Shown piece after piece: positions 10,607 through 23,187 of a stretch of 64,000 bases of DNA. The DNA is taken from NCBI GenBank assembly GCA_016508695.1, contig VNKQ01000016.1, forward strand, positions 620,001 through 684,000, read 5' to 3'. This DNA comes from Hyphodiscus hymeniophilus. Its lineage: Eukaryota; Ascomycota; Leotiomycetes; Helotiales; Hyphodiscaceae. Both the position numbers and the translations under genes were made by a program. Within the stretch, counting starts at the first letter, position 1. The number at the start of each line of letters is the position of its first letter. The notes under the pieces were generated by a model, which saw only the letters and a program-made list of their open reading frames with translations, ran no database searches and was not told the origin of the DNA.

Positions 10607-11970
10607 GATGGATGAGGGCTTTGGCCAATAGCTCGATTGGTAGGACTCACTACTAGGAGCTCTCCCACTGTGCATGGACCAACCCCTCACAAGATGAGAC
10701 GCGACAGTGGGGAAAGAAGAAGGATTGATCTTGATATGAGTTTCAGGGTTGACGACACCTTCAAGACTGACGCAGCGATTGCAAACAATGTAAAATACAA
10801 GGCTCGAAAATGGTTTGGTGCTTACACCCAGAATCTGAGCAGATAGAGAGGGAGAAGGAGAGGGAGAAGGACCAACGAAGCAACGCGCAATGAAAGTAGT
10901 GGGCATCGAGATTTTCCATCCTTTCAGACCTTCCAGGGGATCAGCCGTTTCAATGCTCAACTTAGGCCAGCTTGAACCGAGTGGACGAGACTGAGAGGAC
11001 GTATGAACTACCATGACTCCATGAGTAGCATGAGCGGCACAGTAGCTGGTGGTAGAAGCTCTTACGAAGTACCTACAGCCCAACATCGGATATGCTGAGC
11101 TTTATGACTCAGCATTGGTGCCCACTGAGCTGCTATTGGCCACATCGTATATTCGGTCAGGGGGGAGGCTGTACCTACCTAGTCTGGTAAGAAAGTCATG
11201 TAAGCTACTCCCGCCTAGAGGTATCTTACCGAGGCGCTAGTTGAGTACTCTACCTTACTAGGTACTAGGAATGCTCTCTATTTTTATACACCTCAGGGGC
11301 AACGCGTCTTGCAGTAACGGAGCACAGTAGGGCCACCAAACCGCTTGGTACGATGCGGTGTTATAACCCAACTGCCTCCAATTATGAGTGTATCGAGACC
11401 GCCCTACAAGGGAAGGGAAGGGGCCTGTACTCAAGCGGGTTGCCCCACCCTCAGTCACCCCCTTTCGAGCCGAGTCTTGTTTAGGCTTGCGGTGAGTTAC
11501 TGCCACATTCTAGCCCCCGAGCCATCGTTTATTTCAACCATTGGCAGGGCTGAAATAAGGCTGAGCCTCTTGTCTGCAACCACCGAAAGAGGGCCCTGTT
11601 AAGTGGTTCTCTGCAACTGACTTAGAAGTTAGGTCCAAAGAATGCCCAATGTCCTTTCAATGAGCATCCAATGCCAGAAACCCGGGATCTGACGGCAATG
11701 CCTCGTCACTAGATCCTAGTTAGTCTAGGAATCGTCCTACTATGTAGGAATGACTGGTCTGCTCGTCTAAGGTTGGGGGTGATCAAGGCGAACTATCTCC
11801 AAAGATACCTTTTCAAAGTCGACCCCTTTTTATATATGCTGCTTTGCCGACTGCCTTGTTAGAAGCTGCACTTACGCTATACTGTTTCTCTGACTTGTCC
11901 TTATTTAAGCACATAATTTATACAAGCGTTCTTTGCTCTCTCGTCTACGTACTTGGAGTCACCATTCGCA
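10607..11970. other. Gene-free stretch
   Basis: No supported gene. Two spots resemble tRNA D-arms (about 10630 on plus, about 11265 on minus), but neither folds into a complete tRNA or has a B box, so they are at most relics. The right part would be the promoter of the now-dead RTA1-like gene; a TATATATG word lies at 11831. Confidence 0.4.
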
Positions 11971-12602
11971 ATGCCGTCTACTATATCCAGTGTATTAAGT
12001 GTTACTACTACAAGCAGTGCAACTGCTACTTGCACGACTGCGGTTCCCGGGAAATACAGACATTTCCCACGGAAGCTTGCAATGCTCTCTACACCTATTA
12101 TCCTTCATATGGGGCAGCTATTCTGTTTTCTATATTATTTGGGGTGGTCACTGGCCTCCACATCTTCCAGGCTGCAAAATACAAGAAGGCAAACTTCTCC
12201 AAGCTTCATATGTTATCTCCAAAGCTTACATCCGTATAGACATTCTGTTGGGTCATCATTATGGGTTGTATCTGGGAACTCGCATCTTTCATGCTCCGAA
12301 GCATATCGACCCGGAACCAAGCAAACGCCAACTTTTACACCTAGTCGTTCCTTCTGGTTCTGCTTGCCCCTCTGTGTGAGACCGCGAAATTTAAGCCATT
12401 TCATCACACAGCTAATACTTTCCGCAGTAATGAATGCGTTCGATTACATGGTGCTTGGTCGAATGGTGTACTTCTACCTTCCCGAACAAAAGCTTATTTA
12501 CATCCCAGGGAACCGATTTTCTGGATATTTCGTCTAGATGGACATTCTAGCATTCTTGGTGCAGCTCGGAGGCGGGTCGCTTCTGTCAGGAACAAATGCT
12601 AA
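11971..12602 (+). pseudogene. RTA1-like membrane protein, 5' half (broken)
   Basis: This is the N-terminal half of a seven-helix RTA1/RSB1-type protein (fungal lipid-translocating or stress-resistance family). It starts at ATG 11971 with the typical CTTAVPGKY and YTYYPSYGAAILFSILFG stretches, followed by FCWVIIMG, NAFDYMVLGRMVYFYLPEQK and MDILAFLVQLGGG. Likely introns are 12189-12239 (non-standard GC donor) and 12376-12427. It is dead on its own: a one-base frame change near 12068-12072, a TAG at 12342-12344 where CAG (Gln) is expected, and a TAG at 12535-12537 where TGG (Trp) is expected. Both nonsense changes are C-to-T or G-to-A transitions. At 12602 the gene is cut by an LTR retrotransposon and resumes at 18772. 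Confidence 0.88.
12598..12602. other. Target-site duplication, left copy (GCTAA)
   Basis: GCTAA directly before the 5' boundary of the LTR element is repeated exactly at 18772-18776. Five-bp duplications are usual for Ty1/copia and other LTR elements. Confidence 0.9.
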
Positions 12603-12769
12603 TGTTGGTAGTACTTCGGTTGCTACGGTACTACAATTGCGTGAGTATTCGTAGTGATATTGTTAATGTCTAAGGGAAGAAGCTATTTTATAGAGATAGA
12701 ACTAAGTTACTTTAGTTTATAGTATACGTAACCTACTATTTTAGATTAAGCTAGAAAATAGTCCAAATA
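12603..12769. repeat. Left LTR (167 bp)
   Basis: It begins TGTTGGTAGT and ends GTCCAAATA. Compared with the right LTR, essentially all differences are transitions. The outer part of this copy keeps G and C where the right copy has A and T, while the inner part shows the reverse, so the two LTRs were mutated unevenly along their length. Confidence 0.92.
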
Positions 12770-15700
12770 CTAGTAACTCTTTCTTTTAATTAATTTATCT
12801 TTTCTCCCCCAAAATTATATAATCTACGTATTCTCTTTATTTTATTTAATTACTTATAAGTTCTCGATTTATATAAGGAAACGATATTCTTTATTATCGT
12901 TAAATTTACTTATTAGGTTATCTAACGAGTAAGTACTATATAAGTATTAAATTTAGCTATAGAATCGATACCCTTTAAATATCTATTAAAAATATATAGT
13001 AAGTAAAGAAACTAGTCGTATAATATATTATTATAACTATTATATTATAAGTAGTATTTATAGTCGTATTTAAGGTTAACTATATAGTTACTAAATTAAT
13101 ACTAGCGTCTCTTAAATATTGTATTATATTACTTTATAATTCTTATAGGTTTAGCGATTCTTATAGGTTCGGCTTCTTTTCTCTCTTAACCTATTCTTTC
13201 GATTCTAATAAGATCTTATTTAAATCGATTAAATCTCGCAAAGCCTAATAACTCTTTTCTTTTATTATTACGTTAGCTAAGTTCGAGTTTCTATTAATTT
13301 ACTTAATTTCTATAATTAATTGTCTCTCGTACGCTTGTCTTAGGTATATAAGATTTACTATAAGTCTCTTTTCTTATATAGTTCCTAGCTTAATAAAGTA
13401 TTTATATAGTAACTTCGAATTAATATAAATCGTAAGAGAAATAATAGCGTTTAAGACCTTTTTAAGGGTAAACTTAAAAATAATTATATAATTAAATCTA
13501 TAAGCTATTCTATATAGTTTTAAGGCTAATATTAAACGAGTGACTTTCTTATATTTAATTAAAAACTAATAAACGATATTTGCGTTATTATTCTTATTTA
13601 TAATAATAATAACAAAGCCGATTTAAGAGGTATTATTAGTGTTATTAGTAAAAGAAGTATTTATAAAAGCTATAACTTAAAGGCTTTATAAGTTAAGACT
13701 TATATACTTAAGTCTTTTAGTCTTATTATCGATTTGTTATTAGATTCTTTTATTTAGTCTCTTTGCGTTCTCTTTCTTTAGATTAGTAACTTAAGCTACA
13801 AAAAAGAAGTTAAATAATACTTCTAGTTAGCAAACTAATATAATATATATATCTCTTATGCGTTATATAATATACTAGTCTTTTAAAGTAATTCCCTTAC
13901 GAATTTTACCTCTAGAACTTATAAAATCGAGGTTCTTATAAAGAGAAACTAGTTAAAGGTTCTCGTATTAATATACTTAGTTAAATTCGATTACGTTATT
14001 ACCTTATAGGGTAATTATTCTATTATTAAATTTAATAGGAATAATTATTAATAAAGTCTCTTTTTCTTTTATTATAAATTTAGCTTCTTTAAGTTACTTT
14101 TCTTTAGCCTTTATAAAGGTTTTATTTACTAGAAATAAAGTATTATTAGTTTGTAAGCTAACGAGACTAAACCCTATTTTATTATAATATAAAAGGTATA
14201 AATTATAAGTTAATTCTTTTATTTTTAACTTCTTAGTATAGTAATAGTAATACGTCTTATACTAGTGATTCCCGGCTTTTAAGACTCTATATAATAGCTT
14301 AATAATACGCAAAATTACTCTATCTTTTAGACTTAGTTATTAAATAAATTCTCGAGGTAATTTAATATAGAAATTACGATTTAATAGAATAATAGATTAT
14401 ATATAAGCTTAAGAGATATTATAAAGGTAGAGTTTAATACTTTAAAGTAAGGGAGCTAATAATAAGAGTAATTGCTAGCTAGCTTATTAAATTATAAGTA
14501 ATTATATAAGAACTAATTCTTTCTTATAATTGTTATATATTTATATAACGAGTCTTAATTTTTTAAACGCTTAGTTAATTCTTTAATACTTAATTTTATT
14601 AATAAATTATAAGTTAAAAATCCGAGTTCTTAATAATATTAATTTAATATTAACGAGTTTAAATACTCCCTTCTTAAATAAGCTATTAACCTCCTTCTAA
14701 TGCGAGTTAACGTATAAAGGCTCTATTATAAATATAAAGATATTAAAGTTATAAGAGGCAAATTATATAAAGTGTTTATATTATTTAAGTAATTATTATT
14801 ATTATTATAATTAAATACGTAATTCTAAACCTCCTTTATTACTCTTACTCTCTTCTCCTTTCTCCTCGCCTTTCTTATTATCGCGATTTTCTTATAAATA
14901 ATATAATTTAATATATATAACTCTAAAGTTAATAAGACTACTAAAAAGCTCGATCTCGCAAGTTTCCCCCTTAATATTAAGTAGCTTAAAGGGGCTAGTC
15001 TAGTCTCTTACTTTCTAGTAAACTAATATATTAAAGTTAAGTAAAAGATTATAAATTACCTTTATATTTAGGCTATTTCGTATATTAATCGCACTATTAA
15101 TTTATAACTTAGCTTTAACCTTCTTTACCTTACTTATAGCTTTGCGAATTATTACTAATTATTATAATATTAATAGTATTAGGGGATTAAGTTTTATTAT
15201 TTGTAAGAAAGTACTAAAGATAAGTAGAGTAAGTATAATATTATTAGGTCTAGTAATATTATTATTTGCCTTTATTACTATTTATAAGTAGGCTTCTTTT
15301 AAGGTTATTATACTTATTTCCTTATATAAGATCTTATAAGCTTTGCGAAGTAATTAATAAGCCTTCTTAACGATTTTAATCGACTAGTATACCTCGATAA
15401 GTATATACTTAATAATAACTATTATATTACTCGCGTTTTATCGGAATTTGTAACTTATAAAGTTCGTGTCTATATTATATACTAATAAGTCTAGGGGACT
15501 TAAATAAGTATTAATTTAGTATTACTATAAGGTTTTCTATATAGTTTTTAACGAAACGTCTTTAAGAAAGCGAGCTATAAAGAAATAGGTTACTTTATCG
15601 ATAATATAAAATGCTAGGGAATTGCCTTTTACGTATATAATATTAATATAAATAAAGTAGTTAAAATTAAGAGTATTATTAAGAAGCTTAAATTTAAATT

Positions 15701-18604
15701 TTTCTAGCGATTTATTATACTTTTAGTAATAGTAATAAAACTTTATTAACTTATTAATAGCTTTCTTATTAACGTTTTGGCTAGCTTTCTCTAAGAGTAT
15801 ATATAAACGTTTAATAAAGGAATAGCTAAAGTAATAGTAAAGTCTTAATAATTTAATTAATATAAGAAAATAAGGGTTTTAAGTAAGGAAAAAAAATACA
15901 AATTACTAAAAACACTTCTCTTAAATAATAAATAGATAGCCAAACTAACGAACTACTAGTATTATCTTTATAAGCGTAATTATTATATTTATAAAGTTAT
16001 TATAATACGCTTAGAGGCTGTCTAAGTTAATTAAATAAAGTAGAAATAAAGTATTTACTTTTATAATATAAAACTCGACTCTTCTTATAAGTATAAGAAT
16101 TTAAAGAATACTTACTAATAGCGTTAATCCGATACTAAACTAAACGTTAATAGTACTAATAGTATTATTATCGATTTTAATAGTCTTATTAACGTATTAT
16201 AAGTAGGCCTAAAATTAGCCCTATCTAGCTATTAATACCTTTAAGGCTCTAGTATTAATTATAATTCTATAAAACTTATTTATAATATACTTAAAACTAG
16301 TTATATAAGCAAATAAATTAATTGTAGCTAGGGAAATTAAGGGAATTAAACCCGTAAGTATATATTAAGTTATAAGGTTTGTAAGGTTATTTACTATACT
16401 TATAAACTAAGTCTTACTATTATTATTCGTATTATATTCTATAAAGAACTAATTAACTTATTCCTCTAAGTATTTAGTAATATTATTATACTTATTACTC
16501 TTTTCTTTAAAATTCTTTATACTTTTATAATTAATAATATATTAGTAAGCCCGTTAATCGAGTTTATTATTAAATTTGTTATAGAACTTCTTAAACGATT
16601 CTTTTCTCTTTTCTTTAGTATACTTAATAGACTAATAACCCTCTTTTTTATATACGAAACACTTCTTATTATATAGCTTATTATTATAATATATACGGGA
16701 AGCTTAAGGAAATTAAGGTTATTAGAATCGAGGATTTTAAGAGAACCGATTATAATTATAATAATATTATTAATTAATAAAAAAAGCTAAAAAAGTAAGT
16801 CTTAAGGGATAAGTCTTTTCGTACGTATTAATTAAAGAGTATAAATTATTAATAAGGGCTAGAATCGTATTTATAGGTTTAAAACAAGTATATTTATAAG
16901 CTATAACTCCCTAATAAGCCTTAATAATATTATTTCGTATTATTATATTATTATAAAATTTGTAATTAAGACTTAATTAAATATTCTATATTTCTATTAT
17001 AAATAATTATAAGTAATCTTATATCGATTTGCTTGCGTTTTTCTCGTCTATTATAGTTACCTTTAAGTATATAGCGTTTTCCTTATTTAATTAATTTCGA
17101 TAATATTTGGGGGTCTCGAAATAAGAATTAGTTACAAAATAGAATTAGTTAAAAGTTATATAAAGGTATAGATTAATTATAAGACTGATTAAGTAATAAT
17201 TAAGTGCTTATCCCTTTAATGCAATTAAATAGGCCTTATACTTAATTCTATTATTATAAATACTAAGTTAATTATAAGTGTTACTAAAGACTATAATATA
17301 ATAATTAAAATTATCTCTTTAACTTCTATACTTTAAGTATTCTAGTATTAACTTAGCTAAGTTAATAATCTCTCTTAAAGAATCGCGTTTTAGTTTAAGT
17401 AATTATTATTATATTAGTAATTTATAACTTAAAAGTAGTTATATTCTTCTCTAGTCTATAAGAGGAGAAGAAGGTAATAAAGGTAATCGTATAAGTAATA
17501 TAGGGTTCGTTCTTTAAGTACTTAGTATAATAAGTAATAAAGTAAGTAATAAAGGGTTTAAGGAAGAAATTAAGGGAATACTATAAGTAGTTCGTCGTTT
17601 ATTTTATAAGTTCTTCTTAAACTAGTTTACTAAATCTAAGTTAAATTCTTAAGTAAAGATTTTAATCTCTAGTTACTTAGTAGGTTCTTCTTCTTATAAG
17701 GTATTAAATAAAGTATTATAGAGTAAAAACGTTTTATTAACCTTAACTTATACTTCTTATTATCGAAGGGTTTTTTATAAGTAGTATATAATATAGTTAT
17801 TAATTTCCTTAAAATATATAGCTATTTAACCTTTAAAATCGTCTTAATATTAGTTCTAAAAGTCGTTATATTCTAGGGGTAATAATCCTTAAAAGGGGTT
17901 CTTATTTTACTATTCTTTAAATTTAATATATTCCTTATATTTGTCTTATTTTGCCTTTATAATATTAAATTTTCTACTCTAATAGTTAATATATAAGTCT
18001 TTGTCTTTACTAGTATTCTCTCTCTCTATACTAGTATTTTCTCTTACTATTGCGAAAGTTATAATAAATCGTAGTTTATAATATTAAAAGCTAAATTAGA
18101 GCTTAATATTAGTAAGTACTAGACCTTAGAAGAATAAAATAATAATTATAATAGTTACTATAAAGGGACCCGATATAATTTAGTAACTTATTTATATAAA
18201 GTAATAAATATAAATAAGTTTTGTAAGAGATGTTTTTATATATTCTAGTATTAGGGTTCTTTTAAGCTTTTATTAATCTAATTTAGAGTATTTGTAAGTA
18301 TAGAGTTTATAATTAAAGGTTTAAAGGGGTTATTATTTAATAAATTTGAAAATAAGGTTTTTCGTAGTTTTTAAGTATAAGAATACGTATTAAACGCAAA
18401 ATTAAAGTACTTGATTCTTTAAATACCTTATACGAGTTAAGTTAAACCTCTAAAGTAAAGGCCTTGATTTCGTACGATATTCTCTAGTAAAATAAAGTAA
18501 AGACGTATAATTAAGTTAAACCCTTACGGGCCTTAGCTATAAGTACTAAATCTCCTTTTCTCTTCGAATATAAGACTATCTCCTAATCTATAATTACTAA
18601 TTAG

Positions 18605-18771
18605 TATTAGTAATATTTTAGTTACTATAGTATTATAATTATATAAGTATTTGTAGTAATATTATTAATGTCTAAGGGAAGAAGCTATTCTATAGAGATA
18701 GAACCAAGTTACTCTAGTTTGTAGTGCACGTGACCCACTATTCTAGATTAGGCTAGAAAGTAGTCCAAACA
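18605..18771. repeat. Right LTR (167 bp)
   Basis: Same length as the left LTR, ending GTCCAAACA directly before the second GCTAA. In the element's own (minus) orientation this is the 5' LTR and starts TGTTTGGACTAC. Its outer part is well preserved, its inner part heavily converted to A and T. Confidence 0.92.
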
Positions 18772-19480
18772 GCTAAGCCCAAGACTTTGCAGCTTGGGAT
18801 CCACATATACATGGGCGGCATTGGATTGCAACAGTTCTTCATTCTCATATTTACATGTCTGGCGATCATGTTCCATTGCAGAGTTAACCAGTTGGACGCC
18901 CAAGGACAGTACGTGGAATCTGGGTGGAAGCGAATGTTATTCATACTCTACGCCTCGCTAGCTTTGATCACCGTAAGTCTGCTCTTCTGAACACTTCCAT
19001 ACCAGCTAACAATATGAAAGATCCGTATCATATATCGCCTAATCGAATATGCTTCCGGCAATGGACTCAGCAATCCCCTCCCATACCACGAGGCCTACTT
19101 CTACTGTCTCGATGCGTGTCCCATGTTCCTTGCAGCATTAATAATGTGCGTCAGTCACCCCGGCCACTTCCTCAAAGGCCCCAATTCCGAATTCCCAAAA
19201 TGGAGTAGGAAGGAGAAGAAAGCCGCTTAAGGCTGATGTGGAAGCTGCGAAAAATGGCTTGAAGGATCACTCAAAACTTCTAGATCCTGAAGAAGGGTAT
19301 GGTGGGATGGGAGCCAGTGATGTCGAGCTAGAGCAGAGGTCCGGTATCCATAATGCAGATTATTTGAGGGTTCAAGCTGCTCCAGAAGTAGAGGCATCGA
19401 GGTACGAGCCCTATGGTGGTACTTATGGGGAAGGTGAATACCACTCGATGGGTACGGAGCCTGGAAGAGCTTTGTCCTGA
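18772..19480 (+). pseudogene. RTA1-like membrane protein, 3' half (broken)
   Basis: Directly after the retrotransposon the same gene resumes; removing the insertion and one GCTAA copy keeps the reading frame across the junction. It encodes LGIHIYMGGIGLQQFFILIF, then after an intron (18973-19020) the RTA1 hallmark IIYRLIEYASG..NPLPYHEAYFYCLDACPMFLA and a SHPGHFLKGP tail. A one-base frame change at 19227-19228 creates a TAA (19228-19230); in the shifted frame the coding signal continues as a hydrophilic cytoplasmic tail to the TGA at 19478-19480. The extra frameshift means the gene carries several independent lesions besides the insertion. Confidence 0.87.
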
Positions 19481-22400
19481 TTGTTGTACCGTGGGAGTTG
19501 TTATCGGGCTAAGGCGTCGGGCGTCGGCATAGGGAGTAGCTGTGAGAGTGTCAGTCGCCGAACTAACTTGATTTCATGGGCTTTTACCGCTTTATTCTAT
19601 CTATAATTAGGTGGTCTAAGACTCTAAAACCCACTCATGCAAGCCCATTCAAGACCATTTATGCCAGCTAACAGAGAGTAAATACCACGCCGTGTGAACG
19701 TGGGTATTCTGATATCCATGGACTGCTAATTGTTATGCCATGATCAAAAACCGTATAGGATTCTAGTACTTGTTGTTTCCCCCCAGCTGTTTTCAATGAC
19801 AAGCAAAGACTTGTTTGCATTCCAAAGCCATATGAACACGGTCGCGGCGTCGTCATTATCAACGTCATAAGGTCAGTATATGCACTATTCCTAACGATAA
19901 AAATTGGCCTAGCAAAGTGCCAGACACATTGCTGCATTGCTATATTCAGGATGAAAACAAAATCTCGCTACTCTAGAAGGAAGCTTTTCAAGATGTTGAG
20001 GCAGATTCGGGGCGTGGGGTGAATACTTAACCAGTGTCGGCGCAAGCACTAATTACATGAGCCAGAATCTATTACTTTCAGAAGGAATCTACCTAGTAAG
20101 GGCTCCTGCCCAATACGAATTAGGCAATGCTGACTTTTTCGGCCTGACTGGGGAAAAGTACCGGGTCTCCAGTGCACTCTGTCGATATTTCTCCACCAGT
20201 CAGTTATTCCTGCCATGAGAGGTATACGGGTACGCTTTAAACACTTAACCTATATTAGTGAATTGAAACATCCCGCAAGGATTCATATAGGCAAGACCGT
20301 GAGTGAGAAATCCAGGAGGTTGATTTCCTAGTTTGCCCAGCAGTGCTTCTTCTGGAAAGGAAATGCAGCTACAATCCGTTGCTTGAGCTAGCACAAACTC
20401 TGGTGCGTTTAAGATATTTGCAGAGTATACTTAAAGAAAAGCTCAGGAAGCTCGCTCACCAGCCGCTTTGATCTCGTAAGTTTGACATTGTGAAAGTCAA
20501 AAGAGAGAATGGGTTTTCTGGGTTGTCAGTAGAAATCCTCCAGAGCGAGCATTGTATTTGGCCAGTCGCACATATCAAGCTGACGAATATTTGATGCGTT
20601 GTAGAATAGTACTTCTTGAAAATAATTCGAACTAGCCAAGCGTAGTACAAACTGGGTGCAGCAGATTCCTCCGAGAATTTGTCAAAGTGCTTAGGTTATG
20701 AAACTCCTTAAAAATGTGATACGGAAGCTCGAACTCTAACAAGCTGTCGTATGAATGACAAACTCCTAATTCCTAGCACTCTGCTCAGTGGTACTAGTAA
20801 GGCTCTTTAGACACGAGTCTGTGGCTAGGGACGACAGCAGCCATGTCTTCCCCATGTATCGCCTCGCAGAAGGACAAGTCCACATTCGTCGATCGAGGTA
20901 GCGCTCCGAGGGTGTATGATAGAACTGAAAGGTCGATACGGGTGTCTACGATGCTGCGCTATCCTTCCCAATGATAACACAGGGATAATCTATCGGGAGT
21001 CTCGAGGTGAGTGACTCTTGGGGGAGTCGACGCTCACTATGAGAAAAAGCTTTTACAGGGTCAGGGGAGTGGGATGATGTGAACGGGTAGAGATTCAGCC
21101 ATCGACATTGGAGGGCATTTTATACCACGAGCGTTACTTCGCTAATACTACCCATTGACAATATTTTCTTGATCTCGACTTCAGCGAATGCAAGTGTGGC
21201 ATCTACACATTTTAAGCGAGAAAATAGGGGTTAGCGTCCCAAGCAAGCTTAGCGACAGACAACGAAGTTGATCTCTATGAAAATATTGAATCCAAAGAGG
21301 AACAAAAGCAAGAGCAATTGATTCTTATAGTATAGATAATTACAAGCGAGTTGCTAATGCGTGACGATGGTCCAGCTAGTTTCATTAGATCATGTTGCTG
21401 TTGCACGAGTATTAACTCAAAGTGGAGCCGCTACTTCACTTACTTCACTCTACCTGAGTAGCAAGCAGTTACAGTAGCTAGACAGATACAAGTAAATTGT
21501 ACATTTCCCTTTCATCCACAGCGCTTTTAGGCTACCAGCACAGGTTTTCGGTTTAGGAGTTCTTCTTGTGGTTGATGAAAGAAGCAATATTCTCAGTAGC
21601 TCTTATCTAAAACTTTGAGGCTTCATTGCCTAGAACCCCTGTCCATCAAAAGTCCCGCCCATATGGACTACTCCAAGTTCCAGATCAGGGTTCTGGCAAA
21701 TGAAAGACAGGCAACATGCTGATTTCTCCAATCATGGTCCAATATTGGTCCAACAACAACTGATTCATCACACCACTGACGAGAGGTGGGGCTGCCACTA
21801 AAGCGAGATGAGCCGGAGTATCATTGTTGGTATCGTGGACCTATTAAACGTCAAAACGCCAGAACTATACCCGTGCGATCAAGCTTGAGTTTAGAATAGC
21901 AGTCTGAAGGAAACCGTCTGCTCTGAGATGCTCTTACGAATGAAGGTCTGTACTTCTTCCCATCGATTTCGCAACCCAGATAAGACCTCAACACGAGAAG
22001 GAAAAGCGTACAGTACGGAACGTGATCAAATAGTGAAATCTGGGGATGCTTGTAGTTACCCACATCAAGAGAGCTCACATGGCAAAGTGAGGAATAACAT
22101 GAATCGACGATCTTGGGTTGCTGATCATGCCCCAGGAAAGCCCTACGCCGATTTGGCACTGAGCAGTGCCGAAATGTCCACTCCACCCCATACCAAACAT
22201 TTCAAGATGAACCGACTAGGTCAAATAGGATACCAGTTCGTTTCTCCACACCGTTGAAGTTTGAACTTTGAATGGCCGCCGCTTCGATACGTACTGCTCT
22301 GCCACAACAGGTGTAACATGGGAGACCGAGCAAGAGGAAAATTGAATTTGAGGCTTCCGCCCCAATAGAAAGTGCGGCGCTCCATCAAACCCTGTTGAGA

Positions 22401-22598
22401 ATAGACGAGACGAGTGGGATGTTTGAAACCAGATATTTCCGAATCCTATCCACAACGGCGTTAGGATTTGCTAGTTGCTACTTTACTTCTTGTCGATCTT
22501 CTTGTCTTTGAAAGTCTCCAGTCTGTCTTTACGAAAAGCGTCCAAGATCTGCTATCAAGTCAAAAGCCCCAACACCTCATTTCAATTGTCCAGTGATC
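19481..22598. other. Long gene-free stretch
   Basis: About 3.1 kb with ordinary base composition but no frame I can support. Short frames (for example near 19668-19937 and 21851-22257) lie across each other on both strands and show no domain. It lies between two pseudogenes and may be decaying sequence. Confidence 0.45.
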
Positions 22599-23187
22599 AT
22601 GACGGAGAAGCCAAATTTTGTCCTGTTTCATGGTGCCCTTTATACTGGGGAGGCATTCGGTACCTTGATGGATGCGCACGAGGACAGTTATTATTCAATT
22701 CTTATGCCTTCTATGCCAGTGTTTCCGCGGCGGCATCTCACAAGGGCTCTCTGTGCCAGAACGTCGACAGAAGAGATTGAAAGGAGGAATAATTGGGAGC
22801 GTGTATATGACCAGTGTTTGTGTACCCGTTGGATAAACTATTGTAGAGACCTTCCAGGTCCATGTGTGTGGGTTATCACCTTGACAACAATGGCTGTAAG
22901 TGGGACATGATCCACCTCCTTTAACTACTTGACATATAATAGATGAGAGTGGCGTGGTGGATACCCAAACACCTGAAGCCGCCATACCCAAATTTCACCC
23001 TCACCCTCCAGCCGACGAAGCTCTGAAGTGGACGCAGAAACTCGGCACACAGACAACGGAAGTGGAATATGCACCCTGGGCCGAACCCGCTTGGGAAGGA
23101 AGATACGCCTACTTGTTTTGCGAAGACGAGCAAACGCTCCCGTTAATGGTCCAGCAAGCTTTCGTGCGGGGTGGAAAGAATTCTTGA
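22599..23187 (+). pseudogene. Alpha/beta hydrolase relic
   Basis: Pieces of one alpha/beta-hydrolase (AB_hydrolase type) follow each other in different frames. The start encodes KPNFVLFHGALYTGEAFGTLMDA, matching the usual beta-strand and oxyanion HGA segment with a PSMP stretch. After a frame change comes VSAAASHKGS. Then, in yet another frame, VYMTSVCVPVG appears. From about 22946 an open piece continues with AAIPKFHPHPPADEALKW and WEGRYAYLFCEDEQTLPLMVQQAFV, and ends at a stop (23185-23187) before the catalytic-histidine region (usually HSPFLS). With at least three frame breaks and the final His region missing, it cannot make an active enzyme. Splicing alone does not repair it. Confidence 0.7.

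Larger units (their letters stand above)
12603..18771 (-). mobile_element. Ty1/copia LTR retrotransposon, RIP-mutated, reverse orientation
   Basis: A 6169-bp AT-rich insertion has equal 167-bp direct repeats at both ends (12603-12769, 18605-18771), TG..CA-type termini and a GCTAA duplication on both sides. On the minus strand, three relics can be read through many RIP-type stops: a gag zinc-knuckle stretch starting KCFV near 16664 and running leftward, an integrase stretch near 15400-15300 (IEV..S..IV..A followed by LRKAYKI), and a reverse transcriptase/RNase H stretch near 13736-13560 (QIDNKT..LKYISL, then AFINTSFTNNT and IGFVI). The order gag, integrase, RT/RNase H is the Ty1/copia order. 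A purine-rich tract (GGGGGAGAAAAG on the minus strand, near 12805) may be the polypurine tract. No frame is intact. Confidence 0.9.

Noticed and set aside
10620..10700. tRNA-like A-box (TAGCTCGATTGG) near 10630
   Set aside because: No matching acceptor stem, no complete anticodon arm and no GGTTCGA-type B box within 80 bp.
11215..11300. Second tRNA-like D-arm on the minus strand
   Set aside because: Same reasons; at most a degenerate tRNA-derived relic.
12603..18771. Reading the whole element plus target as one giant intron of the RTA1-like gene
   Set aside because: The 5-bp duplication and coding continuity show insertion into an exon, and the host gene has other disabling changes.
12603..18771. 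Classification of the element as Ty3/gypsy
   Set aside because: The integrase stretch precedes the RNase H stretch in the element's orientation, which is the copia order.
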